NCBI GenBank assembly: GCA_028701165.1
Contig: JAQVRG010000055.1
Location: forward strand, 1-8,393
DNA: 8,393 bases
DNA from: Eubacteriales bacterium
GTDB taxonomy: Bacteria > Bacillota > Clostridia > Christensenellales > CAG-138
Reading direction: 5' to 3'
Positions 1 through 5,467 of the stretch are shown here, one piece after another. Positions within the stretch are counted from its first letter, which is position 1; each line of letters opens with the position of its first letter. Both the position numbers and the translations under genes were made by a program. The notes under the pieces are model-generated. The model saw only the letters and a program-made list of their open reading frames with translations, was not told the origin of the DNA and made no database searches.

Positions 1-486
1 GTGCTGCCCGGTGTGGGCGCGTTTGCGGATGCGGCGGCGAAGCTTCGCGTCAACGGCTTGGATCGGCTTTCGATCGAACAGGCCAATGCGGGGAAGCCGC
101 TGCTGGGTATATGCCTTGGCATGCAGCTGCTGCTGGAAAAAAGCTATGAGTACGGCGAACATGCGGGCTTGGGCTTGATCGAAGGGAACGTCGTGGACAT
201 CACGCCCATGGTTGGGGATCGAAAGGTGCCGCACATCGGCTGGAACGCGCTGCTGTTTCCGGAAGATAAGCATCCTCTGTTTCAAAATACGAACGAGGGC
301 GACTGCGTATACTTCGTCCATTCCTACGCGGCGGTGGACTGTGAGCAAAGCGTTGCCGCCCGGACGGAATACGGCGCGCTGCTTACGGCGGCGGTTGCGA
401 AGGACAACGTGATGGGCGTGCAGTTCCACCCCGAGAAGAGCGGCGGGACGGGTCTTGATATCCTGCGCGCCTTTTGCGCGCTGTAG
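1..486 (+). CDS. hisH: Imidazole glycerol phosphate synthase, glutamine amidotransferase subunit HisH (5' partial)
   Basis: HisH hydrolyses glutamine and passes ammonia to HisF to build the imidazole ring of histidine in the cytoplasm. The class I glutaminase triad is visible: nucleophile Cys38 in GICLGMQ, and His143 and Glu145 in QFHPEKS (numbered from the window edge). The oxyanion-loop segment PGVGAF is at residues 3-8. The family is about 200 residues long; only 161 are present and the usual N-terminal IIDYGxGN strand is missing. The first codon (GTG) is therefore almost certainly an internal valine, with the gene starting about 35-40 codons to the left of the window. The TAG stop runs into the GGGAGGA ribosome binding site of hisA, so HisH is co-transcribed with the histidine genes that follow. 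The identification is very secure. Confidence 0.96.
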   Translation: MLPGVGAFADAAAKLRVNGLDRLSIEQANAGKPLLGICLGMQLLLEKSYEYGEHAGLGLIEGNVVDITPMVGDRKVPHIGWNALLFPEDKHPLFQNTNEGDCVYFVHSYAAVDCEQSVAARTEYGALLTAAVAKDNVMGVQFHPEKSGGTGLDILRAFCAL

Positions 487-498
487 GGAGGAGCAACG

Positions 499-1218
499 AT
501 GCTGATCTTACCGGCGATCGATCTTTACGACGGCTGCGCCGTGCGCTTGCAGCAGGGCGATTACAGCCGGCAGACCGTGTACAGCGAAGCTCCTTGGGAG
601 GTGGCGGCGCGCTTTGCGCAAGATGGCGCGCAGTGGCTGCATATCGTCGACCTAAGCGGCGCGAAAGAAGGGACGGCGGCAAATTTTGACGTGATCGCGC
701 GCATCGTGGGCGAAACGCCCCTGTATGCGGAGGTGGGCGGCGGCGTCCGCTCGCTCGATACCGTGCGCGCGTATCTTGCTATGGGCGTCAAGCGCGTGAT
801 ACTGGGTACGGCTGCCGTGACCGATCCCGCGTTCTTGTGCTCGGCGCTCGACGCGTTCGGCACATCCGTCGCCGTGGGCGTGGACGTGCGGGACGGGCGC
901 GTTTCCATCAGGGGCTGGACGGAGCAGAGCGCGCGGACGCTGGACGAGTTTTTAGAGAAGCTGCAAGCGATGGGCGTTTCCACCGTCATCTGCACGGATA
1001 TTTCCAAGGACGGCATGATGGGCGGGAGCAACACGGCGCTTTATCAAAGGCTTTCCAAAACCTATACGATGGATCTTATCGCTTCGGGGGGCGTATCGAC
1101 GCTTGAAGATATAAAGAACCTTGCGTCGCTCGGCCTTTACGGCGCGATCATAGGCAAGGCGCTCTATACGGGCGATATCAGTCTGCACGCGGCTATTGCC
1201 GCTGCGAAGGGGGCGTAA
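499..1218 (+). CDS. hisA: ProFAR isomerase HisA (phosphoribosylformimino-5-aminoimidazole carboxamide ribotide isomerase)
   Basis: This cytoplasmic (beta/alpha)8-barrel enzyme performs the Amadori rearrangement of ProFAR to PRFAR, giving the substrate of HisF. Its 239 residues match the family length. The N-terminal barrel strand LPAIDLYDG carries catalytic Asp8, and the second catalytic aspartate is Asp129 in VGVDVRDG. Phosphate-binding glycine motifs are seen at AEVGGGVRS in the first half and ASGGVS in the second half, the half-barrel repeat shared with HisF. TDISKDGMMGG (from Thr166) is also a family signature. The ATG follows GGGAGGA at 486-492, a good site at normal spacing, 12 bp after the hisH stop. 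The ORF ends one base before the hisF start codon. Identification is secure. Confidence 0.97.
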   Translation: MLILPAIDLYDGCAVRLQQGDYSRQTVYSEAPWEVAARFAQDGAQWLHIVDLSGAKEGTAANFDVIARIVGETPLYAEVGGGVRSLDTVRAYLAMGVKRVILGTAAVTDPAFLCSALDAFGTSVAVGVDVRDGRVSIRGWTEQSARTLDEFLEKLQAMGVSTVICTDISKDGMMGGSNTALYQRLSKTYTMDLIASGGVSTLEDIKNLASLGLYGAIIGKALYTGDISLHAAIAAAKGA

Positions 1219-1219
1219 T

Positions 1220-1978
1220 ATGGTAACCAAACGCATCATACCCTGCTTGGACGTGCGAAACGGGCGCGTGGTAAAGGGCGTGAATTTCGAGGGCTTGAAC
1301 GATGTGGCGTCGCCCTTGGAGCTTGCGGCGTTTTACAGCGAGAACGGCGCGGACGAGCTGGTGTTCTACGACATCACGGCCTCCGCCGAGGGGCGGCGGC
1401 TCTTCACCGACGCGCTCAAGGAGGTGGCGAGCCACATTTTTATCCCGCTTACCGTGGGCGGCGGTATCAACAGCCTTGACGATTTTGACCGCGTGCTCAA
1501 GTGCGGCGCGGATAAGGTCAGCGTTAATTCCGGCGCGATCAAAAATCCCGCGCTCATCGGCGAGGCCGCTAAGCGCTACGGCGACCAGTGCGTGGTGCTC
1601 TCCGCCGATATCAAGCGCGTGAACGGTGTTTTTCACATCTTCGCAAAGGGCGGCCGCGAGGATACCGGCATGGAGGCGATCGACTGGATCCGGCGCGGCG
1701 CGGAGAACGGCGCGGGTGAGATCGTGGTCAACAGCATCGATACGGACGGCGTGAAACGGGGTTTTGATCTTGAAATGCTGCGCGCCGTATGCGAAGCTGT
1801 ATCCGTCCCCGTGATCGCTTCGGGCGGCGCGGGGTGCAAGGCGGATTTTGTGACGCTGTTTCAAACGCTTCCCAAGGTGGACGCGGGGCTGGCGGCTTCC
1901 ATATTCCACTTTGGCGAGGTCGATATCAAGGATTTGAAGCAAACGCTCCGCGACGCGGGCGTAATCGTAAGATTGTAG
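1220..1978 (+). CDS. hisF: Imidazole glycerol phosphate synthase, cyclase subunit HisF
   Basis: HisF partners with HisH. It uses the channelled ammonia to cyclise and cleave PRFAR into imidazole glycerol phosphate and AICAR. The 252-residue barrel has the expected start (VTKRIIPCLDVRNGRVVKG) with catalytic Asp11, and the second catalytic acid Asp130 in SADIKRVNG. Phosphate-loop motifs TVGGGI and ASGGAG are present. I chose the ATG at 1220 because it gives the canonical N-terminus and follows an AAGGGGG site located in the last codons of hisA. A longer in-frame reading from 1196 would only add residues encoded by the hisA tail. The hisA-hisF gap is one base, which suggests translational coupling. 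AICAR production links this step to purine synthesis. Confidence 0.97.
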   Translation: MVTKRIIPCLDVRNGRVVKGVNFEGLNDVASPLELAAFYSENGADELVFYDITASAEGRRLFTDALKEVASHIFIPLTVGGGINSLDDFDRVLKCGADKVSVNSGAIKNPALIGEAAKRYGDQCVVLSADIKRVNGVFHIFAKGGREDTGMEAIDWIRRGAENGAGEIVVNSIDTDGVKRGFDLEMLRAVCEAVSVPVIASGGAGCKADFVTLFQTLPKVDAGLAASIFHFGEVDIKDLKQTLRDAGVIVRL

Positions 1979-1987
1979 GAGGAAACC

Positions 1988-2635
1988 ATGGTTGCTCTTG
2001 AAGAACTGAAATTCGACGAAAAGGGTCTGATCCCCGCTATTGTGACCGACGCGGACAGCGGACGCGTGCTCACGCTTGCCTATATGAACCGTGAAAGCCT
2101 GTCCATCAGCATACAGGAAGGGCGTACCTGCTTTTATTCCCGTTCGCGCCAGCAGCTTTGGCGCAAGGGAGAAACGAGCGGCAACGTGCAGCACATCGTG
2201 GATATCACGGCAGACTGCGACAGGGACGCGCTTACGGTGCGCGTTAAGAAGGACGGCCCAGCCTGCCATCTCGGAAACGAATCCTGCTTTGTCGATAAGG
2301 TGTTTGAAAGCGACTGCCTTTCGGCCTTTTCACTCGAGGGGCTTATGGAGCTGATCAAGGGACGCAGGACGGAAAAGAAGGAAGGCTCGTATACGACATA
2401 TCTGTTCGAGAAGGGCTTGGATAAGATACTCAAAAAGGTGGGAGAGGAATCCACCGAGGTCATCATCGCGGGCAAGGCGGAGGATAAGAAGGAAACGGTC
2501 TACGAGATCGCGGATCTTACCTACCATGTGCTGGTGTTGATGGCGCAGATGGGTATATCGCTCGACGAGGTCGAACGCGAGCTTGCCTCCCGTCATGTGA
2601 TCGATAAAAAGGTAAAGCAGGAGAAGATGGCATGA
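1988..2635 (+). CDS. hisI: Bifunctional phosphoribosyl-AMP cyclohydrolase / phosphoribosyl-ATP pyrophosphatase HisIE
   Basis: This fused enzyme catalyses the second and third steps of histidine synthesis: PR-ATP to PR-AMP (HisE part), then opening of the adenine ring to give ProFAR (HisI part). The HisI domain spans about residues 1-108. It contains YSRSRQQLWRKGETSGNVQ, the metal-binding run D76-C77-D78-R79-D80, and the cysteines C93 and C100 in PACHLGNESCF, which with C77 fit the known zinc ligands. The HisE domain spans about 115-205 with the MazG-like helix KKVGEESTEVI and EIADLTYHVLVLM. Total length (215) is normal for the fused form found in many bacteria. The ATG follows AGGAGGAA at 1977-1984, overlapping the hisF stop. 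The stop codon overlaps the next start in an ATGA arrangement. Confidence 0.96.
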   Translation: MVALEELKFDEKGLIPAIVTDADSGRVLTLAYMNRESLSISIQEGRTCFYSRSRQQLWRKGETSGNVQHIVDITADCDRDALTVRVKKDGPACHLGNESCFVDKVFESDCLSAFSLEGLMELIKGRRTEKKEGSYTTYLFEKGLDKILKKVGEESTEVIIAGKAEDKKETVYEIADLTYHVLVLMAQMGISLDEVERELASRHVIDKKVKQEKMA

Positions 2636-3453
2636 CAGCGGATTATGATCTGCATACGCACACGCGCTTTAGCGACGGCAAGGAGACCGTTTTGCAGATG
2701 GCGGAGGCGGCGATCGCAAAGGGTCTAAGCACGCTGGGTATTTCCGACCATGCGCCCGTGCCTTGGGAGAACGACTGGTGTATCGATCCCGCGCGCGTGC
2801 TGGAGGAGGGCGAGGAGATCCGGCGCGTAGGGAGGCTGCTCTCGGGCCGGCTGACGCTTCTTTGGGGTACGGAGCTTGACATGTGCAGCCCGCAAACCGA
2901 TGCGCCGTATGATTACCGGATCGGCTCCACACACGAGCTTTTGATGCACGGAACGCACAGAAGCGTAGATGAGAGCGAAGAGGCGATGCTCTTTACGGTG
3001 CGGGAATACTTCGGCGGCGATTACTACGCTTACGCCAAAACCTATTTTGAGGCGCTTGCACAGTGGGCGGCGCGCGACATTGACATTTTGGGGCATGTGG
3101 ACATTTTGACCAAGTTCAATGAGGGCGGCAAACACTTTGATGAAAACGATCCCAAGTATCTTCGCGCCGCGGAGGACGCGATCGCCGCGATCGCCGCGCG
3201 CGGCCACATATTCGAGATGAATTCCGGCGCCGTCTCAAGAGGCTATCGCAAAACGACCTATCCGTCCATGCAGGTGCTGCGTCTGATCAAAAAGCACGGC
3301 GGACGCATCCTCTTAAGCAGCGACGCGCACGCCGGCGCGTACATTACATTCCTGTTTAACGAGATGGCGGAGATGGCTAAGGCCTGTGGTTTTAAAAGCA
3401 TCATGGCGCCGGGCGCGAAGGGAAAGCCGTTTATAGAAAAGGAACTCGTTTGA
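2632..3453 (+). CDS. hisJ: PHP-domain histidinol-phosphate phosphatase (HisJ/HisK type)
   Basis: This is predicted to remove phosphate from L-histidinol phosphate, the penultimate intermediate of histidine synthesis. PHP metal-site motifs appear in order: DLHTHTRFSDG (His8, His10, Asp15), ISDHAPV (His40), WGTELD (Glu81), GSTHEL (His101), LGHVDIL (His155) and LSSDAHA (Asp231, His233). The length (273) fits the HisJ family, which is unrelated to the HAD phosphatase fused to HisB in enterobacteria. The start codon overlaps the hisIE stop by 4 bp, so it is translationally coupled to the operon; this context favours histidinol phosphatase over other PHP phosphoesterases. The TGA stop is the first triplet of a palindromic repeat (3451-3469). 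The PHP fold is near certain; the exact substrate is inferred from context and family. Confidence 0.9.
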   Translation: MTADYDLHTHTRFSDGKETVLQMAEAAIAKGLSTLGISDHAPVPWENDWCIDPARVLEEGEEIRRVGRLLSGRLTLLWGTELDMCSPQTDAPYDYRIGSTHELLMHGTHRSVDESEEAMLFTVREYFGGDYYAYAKTYFEALAQWAARDIDILGHVDILTKFNEGGKHFDENDPKYLRAAEDAIAAIAARGHIFEMNSGAVSRGYRKTTYPSMQVLRLIKKHGGRILLSSDAHAGAYITFLFNEMAEMAKACGFKSIMAPGAKGKPFIEKELV

Positions 3454-3469
3454 CCGGCTTAGCCGGTCA
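3451..3469. repeat. Perfect palindrome TGACCGGCTTAGCCGGTCA (copy 1), containing the hisJ stop codon
   Basis: It has nine-base arms around a single central T and folds as an 8-bp stem with a 3-base loop. Its first three bases are the TGA stop of the PHP phosphatase gene. A near-identical copy with one extra G lies at 3672-3691 and supplies the stop of the convergent gene. No U-tract follows, so it is not a textbook intrinsic terminator. Confidence 0.85.
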
Positions 3470-3477
3470 CTTTGCTT

Positions 3478-3506
3478 ATCGCCAAAGGTCATTGACCTTT
3501 GGCGAT
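3478..3506. repeat. Perfect 14-bp inverted repeat with one-base centre
   Basis: ATCGCCAAAGGTCA at 3478-3491 is followed by T and then by its exact reverse complement at 3493-3506. As RNA it would form a long hairpin with a tight loop, but it is followed by GGTTGC and not by a U-tract. It is the second element of the palindrome array between the two convergent genes. Confidence 0.85.
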
Positions 3507-3509
3507 GGT

Positions 3510-3555
3510 TGCAATTTACAACTGTTCGCTTCGCTTGCGGGCGTTGCAAATTGCA
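3510..3555 (+). repeat. Stem-loop with conserved inner core (core copy 1, + orientation)
   Basis: TGCAATTT (3510-3517) pairs with AAATTGCA (3548-3555). After one mismatch the stem continues CAAC/GTTG. Inside, GTTCGC (3524-3529) can pair with GCGGGC (3537-3542) using two G-U pairs. The words CTGTTCGC (3522-3529), TCGCT and TGCAAAT (3545-3551) recur in the same order on the - strand at 6897-6939, so this is a repeated element and not a one-off hairpin. Confidence 0.7.
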
Positions 3556-3556
3556 G

Positions 3557-3583
3557 GGAAACCCTTGCACAGCAAGGCTTTCC
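3557..3583. repeat. Near-perfect inverted repeat, GGAAA-C-CCTTGC / GCAAGG-C-TTTCC
   Basis: Eleven pairs with a single C-C mismatch surround an ACA loop (3569-3571). The 3' arm overlaps the start of the next inverted repeat (3582-3612) by two bases, so the array elements are abutted without spacer DNA. No U-tract or promoter is evident here. Confidence 0.75.
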
Positions 3584-3612
3584 GAATCTGGCGCGCATGT
3601 CGTCAGATTCGG
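3582..3612. repeat. Inverted repeat CCGAATCTG ... CAGATTCGG with 13-base loop
   Basis: The arms are perfect nine-base complements at 3582-3590 and 3604-3612. The loop (3591-3603) contains GCGCGC. This is the fifth consecutive palindrome of the 3451-3691 array. Confidence 0.75.
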
Positions 3613-3618
3613 TTGAAC

Positions 3619-3640
3619 GTTAAGGGGCGCACCCCTTAAC
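3619..3640. repeat. Inverted repeat GTTAAGGGG / CCCCTTAAC with four-base loop
   Basis: Perfect nine-base arms at 3619-3627 and 3632-3640 enclose the loop CGCA. The stem is strong, but neither strand shows a following U-tract (AATCCCC on +, GTTCAACC on -). It may still slow or stop convergent transcription. The 31 bases after it (3641-3671) show no clear structure. Confidence 0.75.
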
Positions 3641-3671
3641 AATCCCCAACGGTGTTTGTCAATGGTCTGCT

Positions 3672-3691
3672 TGACCGGCTTAGCCGGGTCA
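3672..3691. repeat. Palindrome TGACCGGCTTAGCCGGGTCA (copy 2), containing the stop codon of the IscU-like gene
   Basis: This is a copy of the 3451-3469 palindrome with one additional G in the right arm. Its last three bases (3689-3691), read on the - strand, are the TGA stop of the convergent IscU-like gene. The block 3451-3691 is therefore bounded at both ends by the same element, and the two outward edges are the two stop codons. Confidence 0.85.
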
Positions 3692-4078
3692 TTCGTCTAT
3701 ATCGGCTGCATAGCGCGCGAGCGCGTCGTGCAGCGCAGCGATCGCAAGCTCGGCACTTTTAAGCTTTACAGCGGGCAGCCCGCCCAAGGCGGCGGTAAGC
3801 TGTGCGGCTGTAAGCGCGGCGGCCGAAGCGAGCGTTTTGCCTTTCAACAGCTCCGTCGTCATGCTGCCCGCCGCGATGACGGACGAGCAGCCCCGCGCCA
3901 AAAAGGTGCAGTCGCATATCACTCCATCGCGTACCTTGATAAAAAGCACGACGCTTTCACCCGCCGCCAAATCGCCGCCGACGCCGTACGCGTCGCAATC
4001 CTCTAATTCGCCCGCGTTGCGGGGGCGCTTGGCGTGGTCGATCACCGTGGGGGAAAAGCGTTTATCTTGGTTTTCCAT
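3689..4078 (-). CDS. IscU/NifU-N-like iron-sulfur scaffold family protein with degenerate cluster site
   Basis: The 129-residue protein resembles the IscU/NifU N-terminal fold. It has FSPTVIDHAKRPRNAGELED at the N-terminus, a central LFIKVRDGVICDCTFLARGCSSVIAAGSM, then TELLKGKTL, and a C-terminal LGGLPAVKLKSAELAIAAL helix region. True scaffolds bind the nascent cluster with three cysteines and an aspartate. Here only the middle one (Cys64 in RGCSS) is retained. The usual CGD site aligns with AAGES (Ala39, Glu41) and the usual HC before the last helix aligns with Lys-Ser. Extra cysteines occur at 28, 55 and 57. It may therefore be a non-canonical scaffold, a sulfur-handling protein or a paralogue with a new role. 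The ATG is preceded on the - strand by GGAG at 4086-4089, seven bases away. No isc/suf gene adjoins it. The family call is good; function is uncertain. Confidence 0.8.
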   Translation of the reverse strand: MENQDKRFSPTVIDHAKRPRNAGELEDCDAYGVGGDLAAGESVVLFIKVRDGVICDCTFLARGCSSVIAAGSMTTELLKGKTLASAAALTAAQLTAALGGLPAVKLKSAELAIAALHDALARYAADIDE

Positions 4079-4114
4079 ACCATATCTCCATTGTCAGCGT
4101 GATGTATCGCTACT

Positions 4115-4125
4115 ATTCTATACCA
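4115..4125 (-). promoter_or_regulatory. Possible extended -10 promoter element for the IscU-like gene
   Basis: On the - strand this reads TGGTATAGAAT, about 40 bases upstream of the start codon at 4078. It resembles an extended -10 (TGn followed by TATAGA) or alternatively a TAGAAT box. I find no convincing -35 hexamer at proper spacing, so the call is weak. Confidence 0.25.
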
Positions 4126-4151
4126 TTTGCCGCATGTGCGCTAGAGCGGGA

Positions 4152-4189
4152 TACGGATAGTTATTAGCATATGCTAATAACTATCCGTA
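4152..4189. repeat. Perfect 38-bp palindrome in the divergent spacer
   Basis: The arm TACGGATAGTTATTAGCAT (4152-4170) is followed immediately by its exact reverse complement (4171-4189), with no spacer. It lies between the divergent starts of the IscU-like gene (4078) and the peptidoglycan hydrolase (4284). The AT-rich centre (TTAGCATATGCTAA) contrasts with the GC-rich surroundings. A dimeric-regulator operator, a cruciform or hairpin element, or a relic of a miniature element are all possible. No U-tract follows on either strand, which argues against a simple intrinsic terminator. Confidence 0.85.
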
Positions 4190-4193
4190 GAGG

Positions 4194-4206
4194 AATCCTT
4201 TGGATT
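4194..4206. repeat. Small palindrome AATCC-TTT-GGATT
   Basis: Five-base arms enclose a three-base loop, four bases after the 38-bp palindrome. The - strand reading AATCCAAAGGATT differs by one base from the core of the hairpin at 6872-6888 (AATCCGAAGGATT), so it probably belongs to the same small repeat family. Confidence 0.5.
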
Positions 4207-4228
4207 GCGCGCCTTTTGTAAATAAAAT
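4200..4228 (+). promoter_or_regulatory. Candidate promoter P1 (TTGGAT, 17 bp, TAAAAT)
   Basis: TTGGAT at 4200-4205 and TAAAAT at 4223-4228 are separated by 17 bases. This would give a transcript beginning near 4235 with a leader of roughly 50 bases before the hydrolase start. The -10 matches the consensus at five of six positions; the -35 is poor. Confidence 0.3.
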
Positions 4229-4264
4229 GCGACATGTTTTTCCCTGCCTTGCAAAGAGGCGCGC
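4207..4264 (+). repeat. Large stem-loop upstream of the peptidoglycan hydrolase gene
   Basis: GCGCGCCTTTTGTAA (4207-4221) can pair with TTGCAAAGAGGCGCGC (4249-4264). This gives about 15 pairs with one bulged G and one G-U pair, enclosing a 27-base AT-rich loop. The right arm ends 20 bases before the start codon and overlaps a candidate -35 element. It could be a leader RNA structure if transcription begins to its left, or a DNA-level element. Confidence 0.55.
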
Positions 4265-4277
4265 GTTTGATTAAAAT
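4249..4277 (+). promoter_or_regulatory. Candidate promoter P2 (TTGCAA, 17 bp, TAAAAT)
   Basis: TTGCAA at 4249-4254 and TAAAAT at 4272-4277 have a 17-base spacer. Transcription would begin near 4284, practically at the GTG start, so this promoter would imply a leaderless message or use of the downstream in-frame ATG at 4389. It competes with P1 as the promoter of the hydrolase-deaminase unit. Confidence 0.35.
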
Positions 4278-4283
4278 AGAGCG

Positions 4284-5465
4284 GTGGACAAACTTCAGCA
4301 AATCGCGCATGCGATCAACAAGTCGATTAGACGTATCAATAAAAAAACTGCGGCGGCATGGCAGAGAACGCGGCGGCTGTGGGCGGCTATGACCGTCAAG
4401 GGGCGCACCGTGATCCTTGTCGGCGCGGCGCTTATGGTCGCGTGCTTTACGGCTTTTGGGATCATGCTGCACCATATGTTCGCCAAGACGGAGGTTGCCG
4501 CGACGGCGGAAACGCCCGCGCATGTCGAGATCAGGACGGTGGCAACGCCCGCGCCTTCTGCGGACGCCGCACAGCCTTTGCCTCCCCCCACGCCGGACCT
4601 GGGCTTTTGCAAGGGCGCGGAAAACGAGATCGTGCAGGTGATACAGGAGCGCCTGATGGAGCTTGGGTATTTGGAGCTTGACGAGAGCACGCAGAAGTAC
4701 GGCTCCCAAACGGAGGCCGCCGTGCGGCTTTTCCAGCGGCAGGTCAATTTTACCGACGGCACGGCGGAGAAGCTTGACGAGGACGGCATCTGCGGCGCGA
4801 TGACGCTTGACTACCTTTTTGCGGACGACGCGCCGCACTATGTGGTCAAGTTCGGCATGGAGGGCGAGGATATCACCAACATGCAGCTCCAGCTTAAGGA
4901 TTTGGGTTATATCAGCGCCACCACGGGCTACTTTGGCGAAAAGACCGTCGTGGCGATGAAGGAGTTTCAAGGGCGGAACGGCTTGGATCAGGACGGCTTG
5001 GCCGGGGAGCGCTCCTTTGAGCTGTTGTATTCGCCCAACGCGAAGGAAAGCAAAAGCAAATCGCAGACGGCGCGAACAAGGGCGAGCGTGAGCAAGATGA
5101 TCGAGGTTGCCAAGAGCAAGATGGGCAGTAAATATGTGCTGGGCAATACGGGTCCCAATTCCTTCGATTGCTCCGGGCTTGTGTACTATTGCCTGAAGGA
5201 AGCGGGCAGCAACCGCAGACGCCTTAACGCGGCGGGCTATTCGCAGGTGTCCGACTGGACGAAGATCACCAGCATGTCCAAGCTCAAAAAGGGCGATCTG
5301 ATCTTTTTCTATAACAATGCAAAGACAAAGGTCGGGCATGTGGGGATCGTGATACACAGCGGCGAGATGATCGACGCGTCCAGCGCCAACGGCAAGGTCG
5401 TGCGCCGAAGCTATACGAGCTCGTATTGGAAAAATCACTTTGTTTGCGGAAGGAGACCGTGGTAA
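4284..5465 (+). CDS. Membrane-anchored NlpC/P60 peptidoglycan hydrolase with two PG-binding domains
   Basis: This is predicted to cut peptide cross-links of peptidoglycan at the cell surface. Domains in order: a basic cytoplasmic N-tail (1-41), a transmembrane helix (about 42-62), a Pro/Ala-rich linker (about 67-105), two PG_binding_1 modules (about 113-178 and 192-250, with YGSQTEAAVRLFQRQ and YFGEKTVVAMKEFQGRNGL), a Lys/Ser-rich hinge, and a C-terminal NlpC/P60 domain (about 268-393). Catalytic Cys296 lies in SFDCSGLVYYC and His352 in KVGHVGIV. The third catalytic position seems to be Asp364 in MIDASS, where many relatives have His. The GTG start at 4284 has only a weak AGAGCGG upstream; ATG at 4389 (residue 36, just before the membrane helix) is an alternative. 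The gene is followed without gap by the deaminase gene. The domain call is firm; the exact bond cut is inferred. Confidence 0.9.
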   Translation: MDKLQQIAHAINKSIRRINKKTAAAWQRTRRLWAAMTVKGRTVILVGAALMVACFTAFGIMLHHMFAKTEVAATAETPAHVEIRTVATPAPSADAAQPLPPPTPDLGFCKGAENEIVQVIQERLMELGYLELDESTQKYGSQTEAAVRLFQRQVNFTDGTAEKLDEDGICGAMTLDYLFADDAPHYVVKFGMEGEDITNMQLQLKDLGYISATTGYFGEKTVVAMKEFQGRNGLDQDGLAGERSFELLYSPNAKESKSKSQTARTRASVSKMIEVAKSKMGSKYVLGNTGPNSFDCSGLVYYCLKEAGSNRRRLNAAGYSQVSDWTKITSMSKLKKGDLIFFYNNAKTKVGHVGIVIHSGEMIDASSANGKVVRRSYTSSYWKNHFVCGRRPW

Positions 5466-5467
5466 TG
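5450..5467 (+). promoter_or_regulatory. Ribosome binding site deciding the deaminase start, with TAATG stop-start overlap
   Basis: AAGGAG at 5450-5455 is nine bases from the ATG at 5465-5467. The site lies inside the last codons of the hydrolase gene, and the TAA at 5463-5465 shares its final A with the ATG. This supports the shorter start and indicates translational coupling of the two genes. Confidence 0.75.

Noticed and set aside
1..3. GTG as the true hisH start codon
   Set aside because: The frame starts at the window edge with the internal PGVGAF motif, and the usual first 35-40 residues are missing, so this codon is an internal valine.
1193..2269. Long open frame (358 codons) on the - strand across hisF and hisIE
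   Set aside because: It is antisense to two certain histidine genes, with no domain or ribosome site; a shadow frame.
3478..3640. Classical rho-independent terminators for the his operon
   Set aside because: The stems are strong but none is followed by a U-tract on either strand, so I list them as repeats; they might still terminate transcription by another mechanism.
3454..3688. CRISPR array
   Set aside because: The repeats are different palindromes abutted to each other, without a constant direct repeat alternating with equal-length spacers.
3656..4006. Short + strand gene downstream of the palindrome array
   Set aside because: The frame is antisense to the IscU-like gene, has no ribosome site, and its product has no recognisable features.
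4164..5438. Long open frame (424 codons) on the - strand
   Set aside because: It is antisense to the peptidoglycan hydrolase, whose domains and catalytic residues are clear. The antisense product is rich in Arg, His and Leu with no recognisable domain, and it starts inside the deaminase N-terminus; this is a GC-rich codon-usage shadow.
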